Shown here in pieces: positions 1 through 8,075 of a stretch of 64,000 nucleotides of DNA. A program made the position numbers and the translations under genes. The first letter of the stretch is position 1; every line of letters begins with the position of its first letter. The notes below the pieces were generated by a model. That model searched no databases. It was not told the DNA's origin and was given only the letters and a program-made list of their open reading frames with translations. Source of the DNA: Methyloligella sp. (lineage in GTDB: Bacteria; Pseudomonadota; Alphaproteobacteria; Rhizobiales; HXMU1428-3); assembly GCA_021604645.1 (NCBI GenBank), contig BQJJ01000001.1, forward strand, positions 62,001 to 126,000, written 5' to 3'.

Positions 1-2059
1 TATCTGGGTCACCAACCTGATTGCTTGTGTAAGTCGAATAACGTTCATCAGTGATGTTCATTACGCGGCCATAAAGTTCAAACTTCTCAGAAATCTCTAA
101 ACTAGCTCTTAGGTTGAAAAGGTCGTGCCCTTCATATTTGTTCGTGTTGGTTTCGTCAGTGTAATAGTCACCAACATGAACCCACTCAGCTTCAATCATC
201 AGGCCATTAACAAAAGAGGGGCGATATTGAACTGCAAGATTGCCTAACGTTTTAGGGGCTTTGCCAATATCATTTCCGGCAAAGTTAATTTGAGAAGCAG
301 GGAAGCCAAACACAGCTGTAAAATCTTTATACTCCTGATTGGTATAGCTAAATGCAGATGTGTAGCTCCACTCATCTGTAAGTTGGCCTTTGAGTTCAAT
401 CTCAATGCCCTGGTGTTCTGTCTCACCTGCATTAGAAATTTTTCTGTCTCCAGAAATATTATCGATATAACTAACAATGTCGTCTTTCACCATCATATGA
501 TAAAGGGTCACATTGTAGCTGAGCCAGTCAGCCACTTTTCCGCGTGTGCCAATTTCAAAACTGTCAGAATGAACAGGTTTTAACTCATCCGTATCCTGGC
601 TAGAACCGGGGCGAAAGATCCTCCCAACAGACGGAGCGCGAAATGAGTGACGATAATTCGCAAAGAGATCAAGGTCTGGCGTGGCATTCCATACAGCACC
701 AAACTTAGGGCTGAGACTATCATAAGAAATGGTCTGACTTTCTGGGCGCAGGTGATTAAAGCCACCAAAACCAAATTGTTGTTGCGCGACAGAGGCATCG
801 AGGTTGTCTGTATAGTCAACACGAAAATAATCATAGCGCAGGCCAGCTGAAAGTCTCAATTGTGAAAGGGCTTGCCACTCGCCATGAATGTAAGGAGAAA
901 CAGCCAGCATGTCGGCATCATAATCATAATTCACTCGGCCTGTCTCTGTCGTATTGACAAATAGTTCCCCGTCTTTTTCAACTGACAGGCGCTTTTCTTT
1001 GTATTGTGAAGTCGTGTAATCAAAATCAACACCAGTAATGATTTCAGCATTTAGGTTGTTAAGTTTATGCCGGTATTTCGTGTTCATACCAAATGATTGA
1101 AACTCATAATTTCTATCATTCGGGTCATATGTGAGCATCCAGCTCGGCATAAGTTTCAATTCATTGTGGCGCATGAACGGCGTAATCGTGAAAAGGTTAT
1201 TGTCATCTGGTTCATAAGCAAATTCTGTAGAAAAACGAATGGCATCCAGCTCTCTGCGCCCAACATCATTGTGATAAAGGTTTTTCTTTGGGTTGTTCAG
1301 ATAATCATTTTCTTCAAGGCCAGAAACACCACTTTGATCTACATGTGTGTATGAGAAAATTGATTTGATTTTCAAATCTTCATTGATCTTGGCATCAAAG
1401 CGACCGCTTGTCGCATACCGGCTAAATGAGCTCTCATCCCGCCAGCCATTATTATCAGTTAAGTTGATATTGGCCCTAAACCCAGAGTTAAGTCCAATGG
1501 GGGCGCCAACTGAAGCAAGCATTCTTTTAAAGCCAAATGAACCAAATTCGGGGTTAATATAAATCTCTCTCTCATCAGGGCTAGGCGGTGTAATTACGTT
1601 GATAATGCCACCAATAGCATCACTGCCATAAAGCGCTGAACCAGGTCCTTTAGTGATTTCCACACGGTCAGCTTGTGGAACGTTTATTTCATAAAGAGCA
1701 TTATGGTTAAAGAGACCAGTTGGACGTGTTGGAATACCATCTTCTAAAAATAAATAGACGGCGCCGGTGGTCAATGGTTGGCGAATAGACGTCATATGCC
1801 CCTCACCACCTAGGTCATTTACATAAACGCCAGCTTTTCTATTTGTGACATCAGAAGGGTGAGCAGGGCTAACAAATTTAATGTCTTTCTCAGTAACAAC
1901 ACTAATGGTCTCGGAAAGTTCACTAACGGGTTTAGCTTCTTTGGTTGTGGTCACAACAATCGCATCAAGCGTCACGGTTTCATCAGCAAAAGCAGGAGAG
2001 CTGAGAAGAGCAAGCACAGAAATAGTACTCAAAAGAATAGATTTTTTACACATAGACAT
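1..2059 (-). CDS. TonB-dependent outer-membrane receptor (3' end cut by window edge)
   Basis: The minus-strand frame stays open from an ATG at 2059 to the left edge, so the C-terminal strands are missing. The translation starts MSMCKKSILL and has a signal peptide ending in SPAFA. A TonB-box-like stretch and a plug domain follow, with the hallmark GPGSALYGSDAIGGIINVIT near residue 130. The rest alternates aromatic strands typical of a 22-strand barrel. The protein should take up a ligand across the outer membrane using TonB energy. A second ATG at 2053 could also be the start. The DUF2946 gene 100 bp upstream on the same strand hints at copper or another metal chelate, because that family often sits beside copper-linked receptors. 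The substrate cannot be read from the sequence. Confidence 0.9.
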   Translation of the reverse strand, partial: MSMCKKSILLSTISVLALLSSPAFADETVTLDAIVVTTTKEAKPVSELSETISVVTEKDIKFVSPAHPSDVTNRKAGVYVNDLGGEGHMTSIRQPLTTGAVYLFLEDGIPTRPTGLFNHNALYEINVPQADRVEITKGPGSALYGSDAIGGIINVITPPSPDEREIYINPEFGSFGFKRMLASVGAPIGLNSGFRANINLTDNNGWRDESSFSRYATSGRFDAKINEDLKIKSIFSYTHVDQSGVSGLEENDYLNNPKKNLYHNDVGRRELDAIRFSTEFAYEPDDNNLFTITPFMRHNELKLMPSWMLTYDPNDRNYEFQSFGMNTKYRHKLNNLNAEIITGVDFDYTTSQYKEKRLSVEKDGELFVNTTETGRVNYDYDADMLAVSPYIHGEWQALSQLRLSAGLRYDYFRVDYTDNLDASVAQQQFGFGGFNHLRPESQTISYDSLSPKFGAVWNATPDLDLFANYRHSFRAPSVGRIFRPGSSQDTDELKPVHSDSFEIGTRGKVADWLSYNVTLYHMMVKDDIVSYIDNISGDRKISNAGETEHQGIEIELKGQLTDEWSYTSAFSYTNQEYKDFTAVFGFPASQINFAGNDIGKAPKTLGNLAVQYRPSFVNGLMIEAEWVHVGDYYTDETNTNKYEGHDLFNLRASLEISEKFELYGRVMNITDERYSTYTSNQVGDPD

Positions 2060-2161
2060 ACCTGTATGGTTCAAAAGAGCAAAGCAAGCGTCTTCCGAAA
2101 AAGGCGGAAGGGTAGTAGCTATCTCATTGAAATTAATAAAAATAAAAAGAGCATTTAAGGT

Positions 2162-2575
2162 CTATGCAAATTGTGGGGGGCCACGTTTTGACGTGGTGAG
2201 GAGAAAATGGTTTTGTTTCTGTCTTGACTTTAACTCAAGTCGGTAATTTACCTTATGAACATGAGAAGGTAACGGCAGTCTGATTTCCGCATCAGGTTGT
2301 AGGACAGCAAGGGGCTGCAATGCACTGTAACAAAGTGGACATTCAAAATGCTGTTTAGGCCGTTCACTTTGGTCAGTATTTTCCAGTTCACTAATATCAA
2401 CCCATTTATAACCCTGGGCCGTACAAATTAAAATTTTTGTAGAGCTTTCTGATTGAGCAGATGTTTGAGAAAGGGAATGAACAGAAGCTTGCACAAGCGA
2501 TGGCAGCAAGGCATTCACGAGGAACACCCATACAAAAAGAAAAGATATTTTTTTCAGCCATACCTGTTTACACAT
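2162..2575 (-). CDS. DUF2946 family protein, small secreted/anchored Cys protein
   Basis: About 137 residues from the ATG at 2575; a TTG three codons upstream is a weaker start. A hydrophobic N-terminal segment (about residues 9-31) acts as signal peptide or anchor. Two cysteine sites follow, one in ILICTAQGYKWV and a CPLC pair in FECPLCYSA. The C-terminus ends in RGPPQFA, like the RxPP tail of DUF2946 proteins. The family's function is unsettled, but its members are often found next to TonB-dependent receptors and copper genes. Here it lies directly upstream of the receptor on the same strand, so the two are probably co-transcribed. The CPLC pair could bind a metal; this is inference. Confidence 0.7.
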   Translation of the reverse strand: MCKQVWLKKISFLFVWVFLVNALLPSLVQASVHSLSQTSAQSESSTKILICTAQGYKWVDISELENTDQSERPKQHFECPLCYSALQPLAVLQPDAEIRLPLPSHVHKVNYRLELKSRQKQNHFLLTTSKRGPPQFA

Positions 2576-2803
2576 AGTCGGCAACTTAAGAAAAACTTAT
2601 CTCGAAATCAATTGTTATTTTAAATCTTTTTGTCGCGGTAGTTTTGTTCAAGAAATATAACTCATATGCCTTAGAATTGTATCTCTTAGTAAAATGACAA
2701 AAACATACGAATTTTTTCTTCATGGACATATCTTCGCTTAGGTCTTTATCATAGTATAAAGAGGGCATAATCTATTAAAACTTTTCTTTCTGAAAGGAAG
2801 CTT

Positions 2804-3817
2804 ATGAAAAGGTCAATTTTGAAGTTAATTGTAGCTGGTGCAATAACCTGCACATTCGTTGCTGAAGCGTTTGCAACCGAATGGAATGTCTCTCTCTGGG
2901 GCAAAAGAAGAGCATTTACAGAGCATGTGGAAAAATTAGCAGAACTGGTTGAAAAGAAAACAGACGGCAAATTCAAACTGAAAATTTCCTACGGCGGTCT
3001 TTCAAAAAATAAAGAAAATTTAGATGGGATATCAATTGGTGCTTTTGAAATGGCGCAATTTTGCGCAGGCTACCATGCAGATAAAAACCCATCTATCACA
3101 GTTCTAGAGCTTCCATTCTTGGGTGTTAAATCTCTTGAGCAAGAAGTTAAAATTTCAAAAACTGTTTATAATCACCCAGCAGTTAAAAAAGATTTGGCCA
3201 GATGGAGTGCAACGCTTCTCATGCCATCACCACTGCCTCAATATAATGTTCTCGGCGTTGGAAAAAAACCAAATGGACTTGAAGATTTCAAAGGCCTGAC
3301 TGTTCGCGCAACCGGTGGTATTGGCCGTGCAATGAAAGCGGTTGGTGCTGTGCCGACGTCTATGTCAGCGTCAGAAGTTCGCCAGGCTTTAGATAGCGGC
3401 GTCATTAAAGCTGTTGCCTTCGCACCTCATGCCCACATGGCATTCGGCACAGTTGAAAAAGGTAAATGGTGGACAACGAACCTCAATCCCGGCACCGTTA
3501 ATTGCCCTGTTGTTGTAAATACGGATGCTTTGAATAAACTGAGCAAATCAGAAAAAGAAGCGCTATTAGGCTCAGTTGATGAAGCTCTTGATCATTATAT
3601 CTCCACTTACAACAAAAAAACGATGGCAGCATGGGGACCAAAACTAGAGAGCAAAAAAATTGAGAAAGTCACCTTTAGTAAAGATGCTATTGCAGCGTTT
3701 AAGAAAAAAGTTGCCGCTCCAGCAGCAAATGCCTGGATTGAACAAAACAAAAAACGCGGGCTACCAGCAAAAGAACTATATGATCTGGTCGTAAGTGAAA
3801 TTAAAAAAACGAACTAA
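2804..3817 (+). CDS. dctP: TRAP transporter substrate-binding protein, DctP family
   Basis: A 337-residue periplasmic protein with a clear signal peptide (cleavage after AEAFA, about residue 24). The DctP-type fold is suggested by the order of motifs: the LPFLG segment near residue 105, the GLTVRATGG motif after DFKG (about residues 163-175), and the later S-x-SEVRQALDSG stretch. It delivers a substrate, usually an organic acid, to the DctQM permease encoded next. The start is supported by an AGGAAG ribosome site. It is first in a dctP-dctQ-dctM operon and is followed at once by a long stem-loop. The ligand is unknown; the neighbouring periplasmic sulfur genes make a sulfur-containing acid possible. 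Confidence 0.93.
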   Translation: MKRSILKLIVAGAITCTFVAEAFATEWNVSLWGKRRAFTEHVEKLAELVEKKTDGKFKLKISYGGLSKNKENLDGISIGAFEMAQFCAGYHADKNPSITVLELPFLGVKSLEQEVKISKTVYNHPAVKKDLARWSATLLMPSPLPQYNVLGVGKKPNGLEDFKGLTVRATGGIGRAMKAVGAVPTSMSASEVRQALDSGVIKAVAFAPHAHMAFGTVEKGKWWTTNLNPGTVNCPVVVNTDALNKLSKSEKEALLGSVDEALDHYISTYNKKTMAAWGPKLESKKIEKVTFSKDAIAAFKKKVAAPAANAWIEQNKKRGLPAKELYDLVVSEIKKTN

Positions 3818-3830
3818 GTTAAGAGCAATT

Positions 3831-3890
3831 GGACTTTACCGGAATAAAGGGAGGCAATTTTGGCCATCCCTTTATTAACCGGTAAAGTCC
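3831..3890 (+). promoter_or_regulatory. Long stem-loop between dctP and dctQ
   Basis: The outer arms GGACTTTACCGG (3831-3842) and CCGGTAAAGTCC (3879-3890) are perfect complements. Inside them ATAAAGGGA pairs with TCCCTTTAT. There is no T-run after it and dctQ begins 24 bases later, so an mRNA-stabilising or partly terminating element is likelier than a full terminator. It would leave dctP mRNA in excess. Confidence 0.8.
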
Positions 3891-3913
3891 ATATTGTATT
3901 TGGGGAGAAGTAA

Positions 3914-4537
3914 ATGGCAGCAACAGGATCTGTTAAAACTGATGGAACACGGCTAAGCCGGATTGATCAGTACCTTTTCAAAATTGAAACCATATTTTGC
4001 CTTATCAGCGGTCTTGCCGTTTTTTCTCTTATGATACTTGCCGTTATAAGTGTCACGGGCCGGCATTTATTCAATCAACCTTTATCAGGCTATGTTGATT
4101 GGATCGAAATTATCATGCCGGTGATAGCGTTTTTAGGAATATCTTATTCCCAAAGGTTAGGCGGTCATATCCGTATGGATATCCTAATCATGAATTTAAA
4201 GGGCCGTCCATTATGGGTCTTAGAACTCATCTCATCCATCATAATTTTACTATTAGTTTTACTGCTTCTTTGGGGGAGTTGGTCTCATTTTTTGCGCTCC
4301 TTTGATATGTCAGTGCCTTTATGGAGCCGGGATTCAAGTGTTGATATTGGCCTGCCAATCTGGCCAGCAAAACTCATTGTACCCATAGCATTTTCCGTCT
4401 TAGGCCTGAGACTGGTTTTGCAAATATGGGGCTATGCACGCGCAATCTATGAAGGGACAGATGAGCCAGTCGCCGTACCTTTACCTGAGGGTGCTGCCGA
4501 AATAGCAGCGGCAGAAGCAGCAATAGTTACAGATTAA
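3914..4537 (+). CDS. dctQ: TRAP transporter small permease, DctQ family
   Basis: A 207-residue inner-membrane protein with four hydrophobic segments (about residues 29-51, 63-82, 99-121 and 149-170), as expected for DctQ. Typical family features are the TGRHLFNQPLSG motif after helix 1 and the WIEIIMPVIAFLGIS segment in helix 2. It pairs with DctM to form the membrane part of the TRAP carrier. The start follows a strong GGGGAG site. The alanine- and glutamate-rich tail is unremarkable. It lies 19 bases before dctM and 24 bases after the stem-loop that follows dctP. Confidence 0.92.
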   Translation: MAATGSVKTDGTRLSRIDQYLFKIETIFCLISGLAVFSLMILAVISVTGRHLFNQPLSGYVDWIEIIMPVIAFLGISYSQRLGGHIRMDILIMNLKGRPLWVLELISSIIILLLVLLLLWGSWSHFLRSFDMSVPLWSRDSSVDIGLPIWPAKLIVPIAFSVLGLRLVLQIWGYARAIYEGTDEPVAVPLPEGAAEIAAAEAAIVTD

Positions 4538-4555
4538 AGAACAGAGATTAAGAAC

Positions 4556-5965
4556 ATGAGTTCAATTGAAATCGGTCTATTCGTATCTGCTGGCTTACTG
4601 CTTATGGTCCTCATTGGAGTAAGAGTAGCATTTGCAGCAGCACTATCCGGTCTTATTGGGTTAGTGTGGATATTCTGGGCCAAGAAAGGCTATGCAGGAG
4701 AAGAATTTGGTTGGGCCCTAACCGTCGCGACAAAAATAGCAGGACAAGTCCCTCATTCTAAAATTTCATCTCAAGCTTTATCTTTAATACCAACCTTTAT
4801 CCTCATCGGCTATTTAGCGTACTACGCCGGACTTACTAAAGCATTATTTGAAGCGGCAAAACGTTGGATCGGTTGGCTCCCTGGCGGTTTGGCAGTGTCG
4901 ACTGTCTTCTCAACAGCAGGTTTCGCAGCTGTGTCCGGCGCTTCAATCGCAACTTCGGCTGTGTTCGCAAGAGTGGCCATTCCAGAAATGTTGGCCCTTG
5001 GATATGATAAACGATTTGCCGCTGGCGTTGTCGCAGCAGCAGGCACTCTAGCCTCACTTATTCCTCCATCCGCAATTTTGGTGATCTACGCAATTATTGT
5101 TGAGCAAAATGTGGGAGCGTTGCTTTTAGCTGGTTTTTTACCGGGGCTGTTTTCAGCTGTTCTGTATGGAGGGCTGGTTGTCTGCATGGCCATGATGTTT
5201 AAGGATTTTGGCCCCCCAGTAAAAGGTTTTACTTGGAAACAAAAATTTGCCTCACTTCCAGGCGCTCTTCCAATCTTGTTTGTCGTCACAATCATTATCT
5301 TCTTTATTTATAACCCCTTTGGCGGCGACGCTTGGGGCACACCGACAGAAGGCGGTGCGCTTGGCGCTTTTGTTGTGTTTGTTATGGCTCTTTATAAAGG
5401 TATGCGCTGGCCTCAATTAAAAGATAGCTTGCTAGAAACAGCAAAACTCTCCGTGATGATTTTCTCAATCATTTGGGGGGTGTTGATTTACGTTCGCTTT
5501 TTAGGGTTTGCAGACCTTCCAGGTGTTTTCGCTGATTGGGTTCAGGGTCTTGATCAAAGCCCTCTCTTAACGTTGGTTTTAATACTCTGCGCCTATGCGG
5601 TTTTAGGGATGTTCATGGATGCCATTGGTATGATGTTGTTGACCTTACCTGTGGTTTTTCCAGCGATCATTGCGTTAAATGGCGGAGCTGATGTAACTGC
5701 CGCCAATAGTGCCTTTGGTATGGATAGTGTGAGTTGCGCCATATGGTTTGGCATTATCGTTGTAAAAATGGCAGAGCTCTGTTTAATTACCCCGCCTATT
5801 GGACTTAACTGTTTTGTCGTAGCTGGTGTCTGTCCGCAAGTCACCGTACAAGATGTTTTTCGTGGTTCCGCCCCGTTCTTCATTGCTGATGCTCTGACAA
5901 TCGCAGGTTTAATCGCATTCCCGCAAATTGTCTTGTTCCTACCCAATCTGCTTTTAAGTGGCTGA
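4556..5965 (+). CDS. dctM: TRAP transporter large permease, DctM family
   Basis: A 469-residue, very hydrophobic protein with about a dozen membrane segments, the normal size for DctM. Recognisable family stretches are GGLAVSTVFSTAGFAAVSGA, the AAGTLASLIPPSAILVIYAI region near residue 160, and PPIGLNCFVVAGV near residue 420. It is the transport channel, which imports substrate using an ion gradient, normally sodium. It is the last gene of the dctPQM operon and is followed by a GC-rich hairpin shared with the convergent DsrE-like gene. Confidence 0.95.
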   Translation: MSSIEIGLFVSAGLLLMVLIGVRVAFAAALSGLIGLVWIFWAKKGYAGEEFGWALTVATKIAGQVPHSKISSQALSLIPTFILIGYLAYYAGLTKALFEAAKRWIGWLPGGLAVSTVFSTAGFAAVSGASIATSAVFARVAIPEMLALGYDKRFAAGVVAAAGTLASLIPPSAILVIYAIIVEQNVGALLLAGFLPGLFSAVLYGGLVVCMAMMFKDFGPPVKGFTWKQKFASLPGALPILFVVTIIIFFIYNPFGGDAWGTPTEGGALGAFVVFVMALYKGMRWPQLKDSLLETAKLSVMIFSIIWGVLIYVRFLGFADLPGVFADWVQGLDQSPLLTLVLILCAYAVLGMFMDAIGMMLLTLPVVFPAIIALNGGADVTAANSAFGMDSVSCAIWFGIIVVKMAELCLITPPIGLNCFVVAGVCPQVTVQDVFRGSAPFFIADALTIAGLIAFPQIVLFLPNLLLSG

Positions 5966-5979
5966 TAGAAGGTGCATTC

Positions 5980-6018
5980 AAAAAGAGGGGGAAGTAGAAT
6001 CCGCCCCCCTCTCATTTT
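5980..6018. terminator. Bidirectional terminator between dctM and the DsrE-like gene
   Basis: AGAGGGGG (5984-5991) pairs with CCCCCTCT (6005-6012) across a 13-base loop. On the plus strand it is followed by CATTTT. On the minus strand it is followed by a TTTTT run. It lies between two convergent genes. Confidence 0.8.
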
Positions 6019-6034
6019 AAAGAATGAGTAGATA

Positions 6035-6475
6035 TTAGAAACTCAATATACGAACATTATCCACTAACAAACGTTTCCCCATTTTTTGAGGATTGGCAGC
6101 AGTGATGCCATCTAAAAGTTCTGAAGGCTTCATATCTTTATTCGGTAAGTAAAGAGCGCAGACCTCAACTTTTGTGTTCGTTTTTTCCAAAATTAGCTTC
6201 ATGAGCTTTTGCGGGCTCATTCCTTTTGGCTTTTGTGGGGCGGTAACCGTCTTAGGCGCATCTTTTAAAGCCATATCTCCAGCATCGCCACAAAGTAGAA
6301 TATGAGCATTTGCTCCTTGTTGAACGGCCTGCATTGTCAAAACCATCGCCATTAATTGAGTTTCAGCATTCTGAGATGTCACAATCGTCACAATGTTTTT
6401 TTGGGGTTCTGCAAGAGCTGGGGGGCTAAATAAAACACTAAATATTCCCAAGACGGCAAATAAGAATTTTTTCAT
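6035..6475 (-). CDS. Periplasmic DsrE-like protein
   Basis: 146 residues with a signal peptide ending in PPALA (about residue 22). The body resembles the DsrE/DsrF/TusD fold. It has a beta strand VTIVTSQ, a helix MAMVLTMQAVQQGAN, and then HILLCGDAG with a conserved-looking cysteine near residue 62. A second cysteine lies in VEVCALYL. Such proteins handle persulfide sulfur or act as small sulfur carriers; export to the periplasm is the notable point. The gene is divergent from a rhodanese gene, with a shared regulatory region of about 150 bp. A role in sulfur handling is inference from fold and neighbourhood. Confidence 0.75.
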   Translation of the reverse strand: MKKFLFAVLGIFSVLFSPPALAEPQKNIVTIVTSQNAETQLMAMVLTMQAVQQGANAHILLCGDAGDMALKDAPKTVTAPQKPKGMSPQKLMKLILEKTNTKVEVCALYLPNKDMKPSELLDGITAANPQKMGKRLLVDNVRILSF

Positions 6476-6489
6476 AGATTTTGTCCTTT

Positions 6490-6503
6490 TTGATGTAGAT
6501 CAG
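6490..6503. promoter_or_regulatory. FNR/FixK-type binding box
   Basis: TTGATGTAGATCAG matches TTGAT-N4-ATCAA at all but the last base. A TAGTAA at 6524-6529 could be the -10 element of a plus-strand promoter starting near 6537. That would put the box centre about 40 bp upstream of the start, the class II activation position. On this reading the box activates the rhodanese gene under low oxygen. The box is too close to the minus-strand gene's start codon to activate it from this side. Confidence 0.65.
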
Positions 6504-6553
6504 ATATGAGAAAAACAAAATCGTAGTAAGACAGGGAGAAACCGATCATATCA

Positions 6554-6566
6554 GTGACAATGTCAC
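6554..6566. promoter_or_regulatory. Perfect palindrome GTGACA-A-TGTCAC
   Basis: Two 6-base arms with a one-base centre in the shared upstream region of the divergent DsrE-like and rhodanese genes. It is one base too short for a standard CRP site (GTGA-N6-TCAC). It may be an operator for the Crp/Fnr-family regulator encoded just downstream. This is inference. Confidence 0.45.
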
Positions 6567-6623
6567 AGAAGACTGATGAGCCCACTAATAGAGTGCACTT
6601 AAACCCATAAAAGGAGAAAAAAA

Positions 6624-7256
6624 GTGCGTAATTTAAAATGGTGCTATTCTTTAAAAATATTCTCAAAAATACTAACCGGCGTGGCTGTGCTAAGCCTGAC
6701 AAATGTTGCCTATGCAGCAGAAATAAAGTCAGATGTTTCCCCTGAAAAGGTCAGCCAATCAAGATCAACACCTTTAGGCTTATATCTCTCTCCGAAAGGT
6801 GCTTATAAAGCATTAAAACAAAATCCTAAAATAGTATTCATCGATGTAAGAGATCCAATAGAAGTTTCATTTGTTGGGCATGCGTTGGGAACAGATAAAA
6901 ACATTCCGCTGGCCTTTGCCTCTCATGAATTTTCCCCTGAACTAGGGCGCTATAAGATGAAGGAAAATCCGAACCTATTAGCAGAAGTTAAAAACTTGAT
7001 AGATCGTGAAGGGGTGACCAAAAAGGATCCTGTTTTTGTCGCTTGTCGCTCTGGTGGGCGGTCAGGTAAGGTCGTCCGCAAGCTAATCAAGGCCGGCTAT
7101 ACAAATGTTTGGAATTTGGTGGAAGGTTTTGAAGGTGATAAGAATACTGAAGGGTTTCGCACCCTCAATGGATGGCGGAACGCAGGCCTACCATGGACCT
7201 ATAAAATTCCTGAAACTATGGCATGGAACAAAGAAAACATGATGCCTAAGAAGTGA
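6624..7256 (+). CDS. Exported rhodanese-domain protein
   Basis: 210 residues from a GTG start backed by a perfect AAGGAG site seven bases away. A signal peptide or anchor ends near residue 33 (NVAYA). One rhodanese domain follows. It contains FIDVRDPIEVSFVGHA (about residues 71-86) and the active-site loop CRSGGRSG, whose first residue is the catalytic cysteine near 138. Rhodaneses carry sulfane sulfur as a cysteine persulfide and pass it to thiols or cyanide. The gene faces the DsrE-like gene and is followed 117 bp later by a Crp/Fnr regulator. The set suggests a periplasmic sulfur-transfer step. Confidence 0.88.
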   Translation: MRNLKWCYSLKIFSKILTGVAVLSLTNVAYAAEIKSDVSPEKVSQSRSTPLGLYLSPKGAYKALKQNPKIVFIDVRDPIEVSFVGHALGTDKNIPLAFASHEFSPELGRYKMKENPNLLAEVKNLIDREGVTKKDPVFVACRSGGRSGKVVRKLIKAGYTNVWNLVEGFEGDKNTEGFRTLNGWRNAGLPWTYKIPETMAWNKENMMPKK

Positions 7257-7373
7257 TTGGATAAAAATCTGAATCTCATCAACTTTCTAGAGCTATCAGG
7301 AGCCTGAAACAGACCAATTCAATAAAGGCAAGCCAAAAGTAAAATTTGCCGAGAAGAGAAAAAAGGTGAGAGA

Positions 7374-8021
7374 ATGAAAAACCCGCATAGTACTGATGAC
7401 AGAATGGACCATGTGCCGGATTGCTTAAAAGGGTCCACCATAGTCTCTCTGCCGAAAGGAATGCGGGTCTTTCAATCTGGGGACGTTTGTGAGCAGTTTT
7501 TTTATTTACTCACAGGAGTTGTGAGGGTTGACCTTATTTCTCTTAGCGGTAAGGCGATTATGCTTTATCGCGTTGGATCAGACCAAACATGTGTGCTGAA
7601 TACGTCTTGTCTATTAGGTGGCAATGATTATTGCGCTGAGGCACATATAGAAGAAGATGTTGAAGCATGCATCATTTCACAAAGTGAATTTGAAGAGAAG
7701 CTAAATCATTCAGCTGAATTTCGTAGTCTGATATTTCGCTCCTTTTCTGAGCGTTTAGCATCAATGATGAGCAAAATTGAAGAAGTCGCCTTCATCCCGA
7801 TTGATACAAGATTAGCTGCAAGAGTTCTTCAACTGCAAAACACTTCGCCGACGATTAAAGTAACCCATGATGAACTAGCAACAGACCTCGGAACAGCTCG
7901 TGAAGTCATCAGTAGAAAATTAGCGCAATGGGAAAAGTTGGGGCTGATTGAACGCGGGCGGGGAATACTAAAAATATTAAATGAGAAACAGTTACAAAAT
8001 CTGGCGATAGGAGAAAATTAA
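7374..8021 (+). CDS. Crp/Fnr-family transcriptional regulator, cysteine-rich sensor domain
   Basis: 215 residues. An N-terminal cNMP-type beta barrel (about residues 20-130) is followed by a winged helix-turn-helix (about 160-205) with the recognition stretch LGTAREVISRKLAQWEKLG. Six cysteines fall in the first 100 residues (C17, C39, C73, C79, C87, C99). Three of them lie in the segment CVLNTSCLLGGNDYC. The FNR iron-sulfur ligand pattern at the N-terminus is not present. A thiol, persulfide or metal signal is therefore more plausible than FNR-type oxygen sensing. The position beside rhodanese and DsrE-like genes suggests it regulates them. An 11-bp terminator hairpin overlaps its stop codon. 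Confidence 0.88.
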   Translation: MKNPHSTDDRMDHVPDCLKGSTIVSLPKGMRVFQSGDVCEQFFYLLTGVVRVDLISLSGKAIMLYRVGSDQTCVLNTSCLLGGNDYCAEAHIEEDVEACIISQSEFEEKLNHSAEFRSLIFRSFSERLASMMSKIEEVAFIPIDTRLAARVLQLQNTSPTIKVTHDELATDLGTAREVISRKLAQWEKLGLIERGRGILKILNEKQLQNLAIGEN

Positions 8022-8045
8022 AGCCTGGATAAAATCCAGGCTTTA
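8019..8045 (+). terminator. Terminator after the Crp/Fnr gene
   Basis: AAAGCCTGGAT (8020-8030) and ATCCAGGCTTT (8034-8044) form a perfect 11-bp stem with a three-base loop. The stop codon overlaps the left arm. The sequence is symmetric enough to also serve the convergent minus-strand gene. Confidence 0.85.
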
Positions 8046-8075
8046 AGAGTGAGAATTATAATGAAGTTTTTAAGA

